This document shows, piece after piece, positions 43,081-46,088 of a DNA stretch of 46,088 bases. The notes below the pieces were generated by a model. The model worked only from the letters and a program-made list of their open reading frames with translations. It ran no database searches and was not told where the DNA came from. Source of the DNA: Falsirhodobacter sp. 20TX0035. GTDB taxonomy: Bacteria > Pseudomonadota > Alphaproteobacteria > Rhodobacterales > Rhodobacteraceae. The translations under genes were made by a program, and so were the position numbers. The first letter of the stretch is position 1. The number at the start of each line of letters is the position of its first letter. The stretch covers positions 1 through 46,088 of the forward strand of contig NZ_JAQMHV010000017.1 in the NCBI RefSeq assembly GCF_028307215.1, written 5' to 3'.

Positions 43081-43107
43081 TGTCACACCCTGCGCTCCTA
43101 CCTCGTC
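43081..43107 (+). promoter_or_regulatory. ECF41-type promoter of the first AhpD/CMD-family gene
   Basis: TGTCACA at 43081-43087 and CGTC at 43104-43107 are separated by exactly 16 nt. TGTCACA-N16-CGTC is the established ECF41 sigma-factor consensus. The start codon of the controlled gene lies 30 nt downstream. The cognate sigma gene is encoded nearby at 44407-45264. Confidence 0.85.
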
Positions 43108-43137
43108 AAGCAGGTGTCATTTAACAAGGAGACTGCG

Positions 43138-43611
43138 ATGACACCCCGCATGACGGATCATTTCAAACGCATTGGCGGCGCCTTTCAGGGGCTGGTGACC
43201 TTCGAGGCAGAGCTGATGAAAGGACCGCTCGACCCTTCTCTGCTCTACCTGGTGAAGCTACGGGCCAGCCAGATCAACGGCTGTGCCTTCTGCATCCAAA
43301 TCCACACGGCCGACGCGCTGAAGAGCGGCGAAAGTCATCTTCGCCTGCACATGATCGCAGGCTGGCACGACAGCACGCTGTTCACCCCGCGCGAACGGGC
43401 GGCGCTGGCTTGGACGGAGGCGCTGACCTTGGTGGCGGACACTCATGCCCCCGATCCGGTCTGGGACGACGTGTCTGCTGTCTTCGATGAAGATGAGGTT
43501 GCGTTCCTGACCTTCGCCATTGGTGCGATCAACCTGTGGAACCGGACCCAGATTGCCTTCCGCGCGGTGCACAGCCTTGATCTGCCCGCCGAGCGCGTGC
43601 GCGCTGCCTGA
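43138..43611 (+). CDS. Carboxymuconolactone decarboxylase/AhpD-family protein, copy 1
   Basis: This 157-aa alpha-helical protein has the AhpD-like redox motif INGCAFCIQIHTADAL (CxxC followed by His) and RERAALAWTEALT. Family members act as alkylhydroperoxidase-like or decarboxylase enzymes; those linked to ECF41 factors are of unproven function. ATG 43138 follows AAGGAG. It is a paralogue of the protein at 45254-45727 with the same length. It has its own ECF41 promoter and stands convergent to the azoreductase gene. Confidence 0.9.
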   Translation: MTPRMTDHFKRIGGAFQGLVTFEAELMKGPLDPSLLYLVKLRASQINGCAFCIQIHTADALKSGESHLRLHMIAGWHDSTLFTPRERAALAWTEALTLVADTHAPDPVWDDVSAVFDEDEVAFLTFAIGAINLWNRTQIAFRAVHSLDLPAERVRAA

Positions 43612-43629
43612 AGGTAAAGCAGAACTAGA

Positions 43630-43659
43630 GAGATGCAGCGGCGCCTGCCGCTGCGTCTC
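43630..43659. terminator. Strong hairpin between convergent genes (bidirectional terminator)
   Basis: GAGATGCAGCGGC at 43630-43642 pairs with GCCGCTGCGTCTC at 43647-43659 across a GCCT loop; 13 pairs with one G-T wobble. It lies 18 nt after the AhpD-family stop and 10 nt after the convergent azoreductase stop. TTTT follows at 43667-43670. Confidence 0.75.
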
Positions 43660-43669
43660 CATGAGGTTT

Positions 43670-44335
43670 TCAGGTCCTACAACAGATAGGAAGAACGACC
43701 TTGTCCAGCAGGGCTACTTCTGCAGTTGGACCTGAACCGAACCGCTCATCCGCCGCAATCTCCTGCCGGCCCTGCGCGATCGCCTGTTCCGCCCTGTCGG
43801 ACCGCGCCAGCGCCTCAAGGAAGACGAAGCTCAGGTCGCAGATGCCGATCGTTTTCAAGACGTCCGTCAAATAACCGGACAGATGATCGGGTTGCGACGC
43901 CGCCACTCCACGCACGAGCCCGCCCGAGGACACCAGGATCAGCGTCGGCCGGTCCGCCAGCAGCCCGACCTTGCGCCCGTCGCGGAACCCGAAGCTGCGC
44001 CCTGCGCGCAGGACGAGGTCGATCCATAGCTTCAGCGCGACCGGGACGGTGTAATTGTGCATTGGCGTCGCGATCACCAGCGCGTCCGTTTCCTCCAGTT
44101 CGCGGATCAGTATCTCCGAGGCTGTGAAGGCGGGGTCAGCGTGGTCAGCGTGCGACAGGATCGCCTCCGCGTAATCTGCGGTGATCTGGCCAAAGCCGCC
44201 CTGCGACAGGTCGCGTGCGGTGACCTTCAGGCTTGGATGGTGGCGGCGCAGGTTCTCCAGCGCCTCTATGGCAAGGGTATGGCCACGGGCGGTGGCACCC
44301 ATCGGGCTTGCGGACAAGAACAGTGGGGCTTTCAT
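43670..44335 (-). CDS. FMN-dependent NADH-azoreductase-like flavoprotein
   Basis: A 221-aa flavodoxin-fold protein with phosphate-loop region SASPMGATARGHTLA, the quinone-reductase/azoreductase segment TPMHNYTVPVALKLWIDLVLRAGRSFGF, and LVSSGGLVRG. It would use FMN and NADH to reduce quinones or azo compounds. It lies 71 nt downstream of the sigma-factor gene in the same direction, with no ECF41 promoter in between, so it may be transcribed with it. Its place suggests an oxidative or electrophile stress output. Confidence 0.85.
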   Translation of the reverse strand: MKAPLFLSASPMGATARGHTLAIEALENLRRHHPSLKVTARDLSQGGFGQITADYAEAILSHADHADPAFTASEILIRELEETDALVIATPMHNYTVPVALKLWIDLVLRAGRSFGFRDGRKVGLLADRPTLILVSSGGLVRGVAASQPDHLSGYLTDVLKTIGICDLSFVFLEALARSDRAEQAIAQGRQEIAADERFGSGPTAEVALLDKVVLPICCRT

Positions 44336-44406
44336 GGGTATCTCCTTCAGACATGCGTCGCCAGCGACCGGGGCCCAGCCTTGACGCGCCTTTGGCTTCG
44401 GTGGGT

Positions 44407-45264
44407 TCAGTGGATCGCCAGTCCCGTCAGCTTGTCGGGGTTGCGGGTGATGTAGATGCGGGTGATACGGCCGTCCTCGACCTCCAGCGCCGTGGTCTGG
44501 ATTGTGCCCCCCTGACGGCTGACAAAGCCGGGCAGGCCGTCGATGACGGTATAGCCCAGAAACTCCATCCCATCGCCAACCTTGCGGGCGAGGTTTTCGA
44601 ACAGGCGCAGAAGGTTCTCGACGCCTTCGATCACGTTCAGCACGGTCACGACCTTGCCGCCGCCGTCCGAATGCAACGTCGCGCCGGAGGCTAGCATCGC
44701 ACTAAGCGCCGCGGCGTCGCCCGTTTTGCAGGCGTGGAAGAACGCACGGGCCAGTTCCTCACCCGCCGCGCGCGACACGTCATAACGGGGTCGGTCGATC
44801 TGAACATGGGCCCGGGCGCGGGCGGCCAACTGGCGCGTGGCGGCTGGACTGCGCCCGATGGTTCCGGCGACGTCGTCCATCGGCTGGCCGAAAACGTCGT
44901 GAAGGAGGAAGGCCGCACGTTCCAGGGGTGACAGCCGTTCCAGCGCTAGCATCAGTGACAGGGTCAGGTTGTCGGGGCGCAGCGCATCGTCCGCCTCCTC
45001 GATCAGCGGCTCGGGCAGCCAGGTGCCGGGATAGGTCTCGCGCCGCGCGCGGGCTGATTTCATCTGGTCGAGGCACAGGCGCGAGACGACCCGTGTCAGC
45101 CATGCCGCCGGTTCCGCGATCTGGCCATGGTCGCCGTTTTGCCAGCGCAGCCACGCCTCCTGCACCATGTCTTCGGCCTCGGCATGACTGCCCAGCATCC
45201 GGTAAGCCAGACGCAACAGCCGGGGTCGCTGCGTCTCGAAGGTGGCGACCGCATCAGGCCGCAT
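44407..45264 (-). CDS. sigJ: ECF41-group RNA polymerase sigma factor (SigJ)
   Basis: A 285-aa sigma factor. Region 2 has RLAYRMLGSHAEAEDMVQEAW and region 4 has LSPLERAAFLLHDVFGQPMDD. The linker carries the WLPEP motif. The C-terminal SnoaL-like extension (about 165-285) has the ECF41 hallmarks DGGGK and the terminal NPDKL. In this group the extension replaces a separate anti-sigma factor and tunes activity. The ATG overlaps the end of the AhpD-family gene by 11 nt, so both come from the upstream ECF41 promoter, giving autoregulation. Confidence 0.95.
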   Translation of the reverse strand: MRPDAVATFETQRPRLLRLAYRMLGSHAEAEDMVQEAWLRWQNGDHGQIAEPAAWLTRVVSRLCLDQMKSARARRETYPGTWLPEPLIEEADDALRPDNLTLSLMLALERLSPLERAAFLLHDVFGQPMDDVAGTIGRSPAATRQLAARARAHVQIDRPRYDVSRAAGEELARAFFHACKTGDAAALSAMLASGATLHSDGGGKVVTVLNVIEGVENLLRLFENLARKVGDGMEFLGYTVIDGLPGFVSRQGGTIQTTALEVEDGRITRIYITRNPDKLTGLAIH

Positions 45265-45727
45265 GGGCCTGCACCGCAGGCAGGGTCGTGCCATGGGCGG
45301 CGCGGAAGCCGACCTGCACGCGGTTCCACAGGTTGATCGCGCCGATGGCCAGCGACAGATAGGCGCGTTCATCCTCGGTGAAAGCCGCCTCAACCAGCGC
45401 CCAATCCTCGTCCGGCGCACCGGTATCGGCCACCCGCGTCAGCGCCTCGGTCCAAGCCAGCGCGGCCCGTTCGCGGGCGTCGTAGAGGCTCGCCTCGCGC
45501 CATGCATCCAGCATGTGAAGCCGCAGGGGCTTTTCGCCATCTTTCAGCGCTTCGGCTACGTGCATCTGGATGCAATAGGCGCAGGCGTTGATCTGGCTGG
45601 CGCGCAGCTTCACCAGATGCAGGAGCTTCGGCTCTAGCGTGCTGGCCCTGATCGCGGCCTCCACCGCGAACAGGGGCTTGAAGCCCGCTTCGGCGCGTTT
45701 CATGTGATCGGTCATGCGGGGTGTCAT
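45254..45727 (-). CDS. Carboxymuconolactone decarboxylase/AhpD-family protein, copy 2
   Basis: A 157-aa paralogue of the protein at 43138, sharing MTPRMTDH at the start, LVKLRASQIN, the INACAYCIQMH redox motif (CxxC plus His), RERAALAWTEALT and LAIGAINLWNR. An AhpD-family gene directly ahead of the sigma gene is the classic ECF41 layout. ATG 45727 follows AGGAGA. Its stop overlaps the sigma start by 11 nt (ATGCGGCCTGA). Confidence 0.92.
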   Translation of the reverse strand: MTPRMTDHMKRAEAGFKPLFAVEAAIRASTLEPKLLHLVKLRASQINACAYCIQMHVAEALKDGEKPLRLHMLDAWREASLYDARERAALAWTEALTRVADTGAPDEDWALVEAAFTEDERAYLSLAIGAINLWNRVQVGFRAAHGTTLPAVQAHAA

Positions 45728-45758
45728 CGGTGTCTCCTGTTCGATCTGACACCAGCTT

Positions 45759-45785
45759 GACGACGCAGCCCAGCGGGATGTGACA
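45759..45785 (-). promoter_or_regulatory. ECF41-type promoter of the AhpD-family/sigma operon
   Basis: On the minus strand TGTCACA (45785-45779) and CGTC (45762-45759) are separated by exactly 16 nt, matching the ECF41 consensus. The block that follows, CGTCAAGCTGGTGTCA, is 15/16 identical to the corresponding stretch of the first copy's promoter. The start codon lies 31 nt downstream. Confidence 0.88.
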
Positions 45786-45959
45786 TGGGCCGCGGAAAAA
45801 GTAGGGACGGTGAGGGAAGTATCGCCCCTCATACGCGTGAGCAGGAATGACCGGTTTGGGCTCTTGTATACATGCCATGGCAGTGCAGCATCGGCCCGTG
45901 CCACGGAACCTGCATCCGCACGCTTCGTTCCTGACCCGGTCCGTGTGCGGGGTGGCGTG

Positions 45960-46000
45960 ATGCTTGTCGAGATCGAGAGGAAATTCCTGATCAGGACCGA
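45960..46000 (+). pseudogene. CYTH-domain protein, cut after 14 codons by an IS
   Basis: The ATG at 45960 opens with MLVEIERKFLIRTD. The EIERKFL block is the signature N-terminus of CYTH-domain triphosphatases (inorganic triphosphatase/adenylate cyclase CyaB type). After the Asp at residue 14 the sequence no longer fits the family and reaches a stop at 46047-46049. The break coincides with an IS3-like left end. Only the N-terminus is visible; whether the rest lies beyond the IS is unknown. Confidence 0.7.
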
Positions 46001-46088
46001 TGTCTGCGGGATGAATAGCCCCATGTTTCGTGGACGCCTTCTTCGCTAACTTTGAGGCAAGGAGGCCATGATGGGCACGGGCAATTTC
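46001..46088 (+). mobile_element. Left end of an IS3-family insertion sequence with orfA start
   Basis: The element appears to begin TGTCTGCGGGATGAATAGCC at 46001, directly where the CYTH reading frame loses homology. AGGAGG at about 46060-46065 precedes ATG codons at 46068 and 46071. The first residues, MMGTGNF, match the usual start of one group of IS3-family OrfA proteins in Alphaproteobacteria. The window ends after these seven codons, so the family call is provisional. Confidence 0.6.

Noticed and set aside
45847-45960. Small 37-codon frame whose stop overlaps the CYTH start (TGATG)
   Set aside because: Composition resembles random GC-rich sequence, there is no good ribosome site, and it lies in the likely promoter region.
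1-46088. CRISPR array or phage defence cluster
   Set aside because: No regularly spaced direct repeats of 25-40 bp and no nuclease, helicase-nuclease or toxin-antitoxin pair were found; the only repeats are IS or transposon ends.

Overview
The window reads as chromosome of a high-GC alphaproteobacterium, most likely a member of the Rhodobacteraceae/Paracoccaceae. The support is the strong G/C third-position bias, a CheB-CheR-HWE histidine kinase, an Mfd-like helicase, a guanine deaminase, and many LysR-regulated ABC uptake operons. No rRNA, plasmid origin or CRISPR array is visible. Both edges lie in insertion sequences: an IS21-type terminus at 1-76 and an IS3-type left end from about 46001. 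The window may therefore be a draft contig bounded by repeats.

Left part (1-16.1 kb), mostly core-like. A HAD phosphatase cut by the IS21 end and a TIM-barrel sugar isomerase converge on a glycerol dehydrogenase. A minus-strand signalling operon follows: a LOV blue-light domain protein, a CheB/CheR/PAS/HWE kinase and a single-domain response regulator, all overlapping. Next come an Mfd-like helicase, a CHASE4-type GGDEF-EAL protein, a short Hsp70 (YegD-like), tRNA-Leu(TAA), a 5-formyl-THF cyclo-ligase and the magnesium transporter MgtE.

Middle (16.1-22.5 kb). Guanine deaminase is followed 17 bp after its stop by a Tn402/Tn7-like transposon end with two 14-bp repeats. A lone tniQ-family gene comes next, with no tniA or tniB. 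Then a LysR regulator sits divergent from a quinone oxidoreductase and nitroreductase pair.

Catabolic island (22.5-43 kb). Part A (22.5-35.5 kb) has an RraA-type aldolase, a LysR regulator, two paralogous sets of Fe3+-type ABC binding protein plus fused permease sharing one ATPase, a citrate-lyase-beta-type CoA-ester lyase, a class III CoA-transferase, an HMG-CoA-lyase-like enzyme and an MFS carrier. Part B (37-43 kb), beyond a decayed ISNCY-type element, has a second RraA aldolase, a class I aminotransferase, a complete polar amino acid ABC transporter and a LysR regulator. I infer that both parts import and cleave hydroxylated or branched dicarboxylates. In B the substrate would be an amino acid that is transaminated to a 4-hydroxy-2-oxo acid and split by the aldolase.

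Right end (43-46 kb). This is an ECF41 (SigJ) sigma-factor locus with two paralogous carboxymuconolactone-decarboxylase-family proteins and an azoreductase-like flavoprotein. Both decarboxylase-family genes carry TGTCACA-N16-CGTC promoters. The last gene, a CYTH-domain protein, is cut after 14 codons by the IS3-type element.
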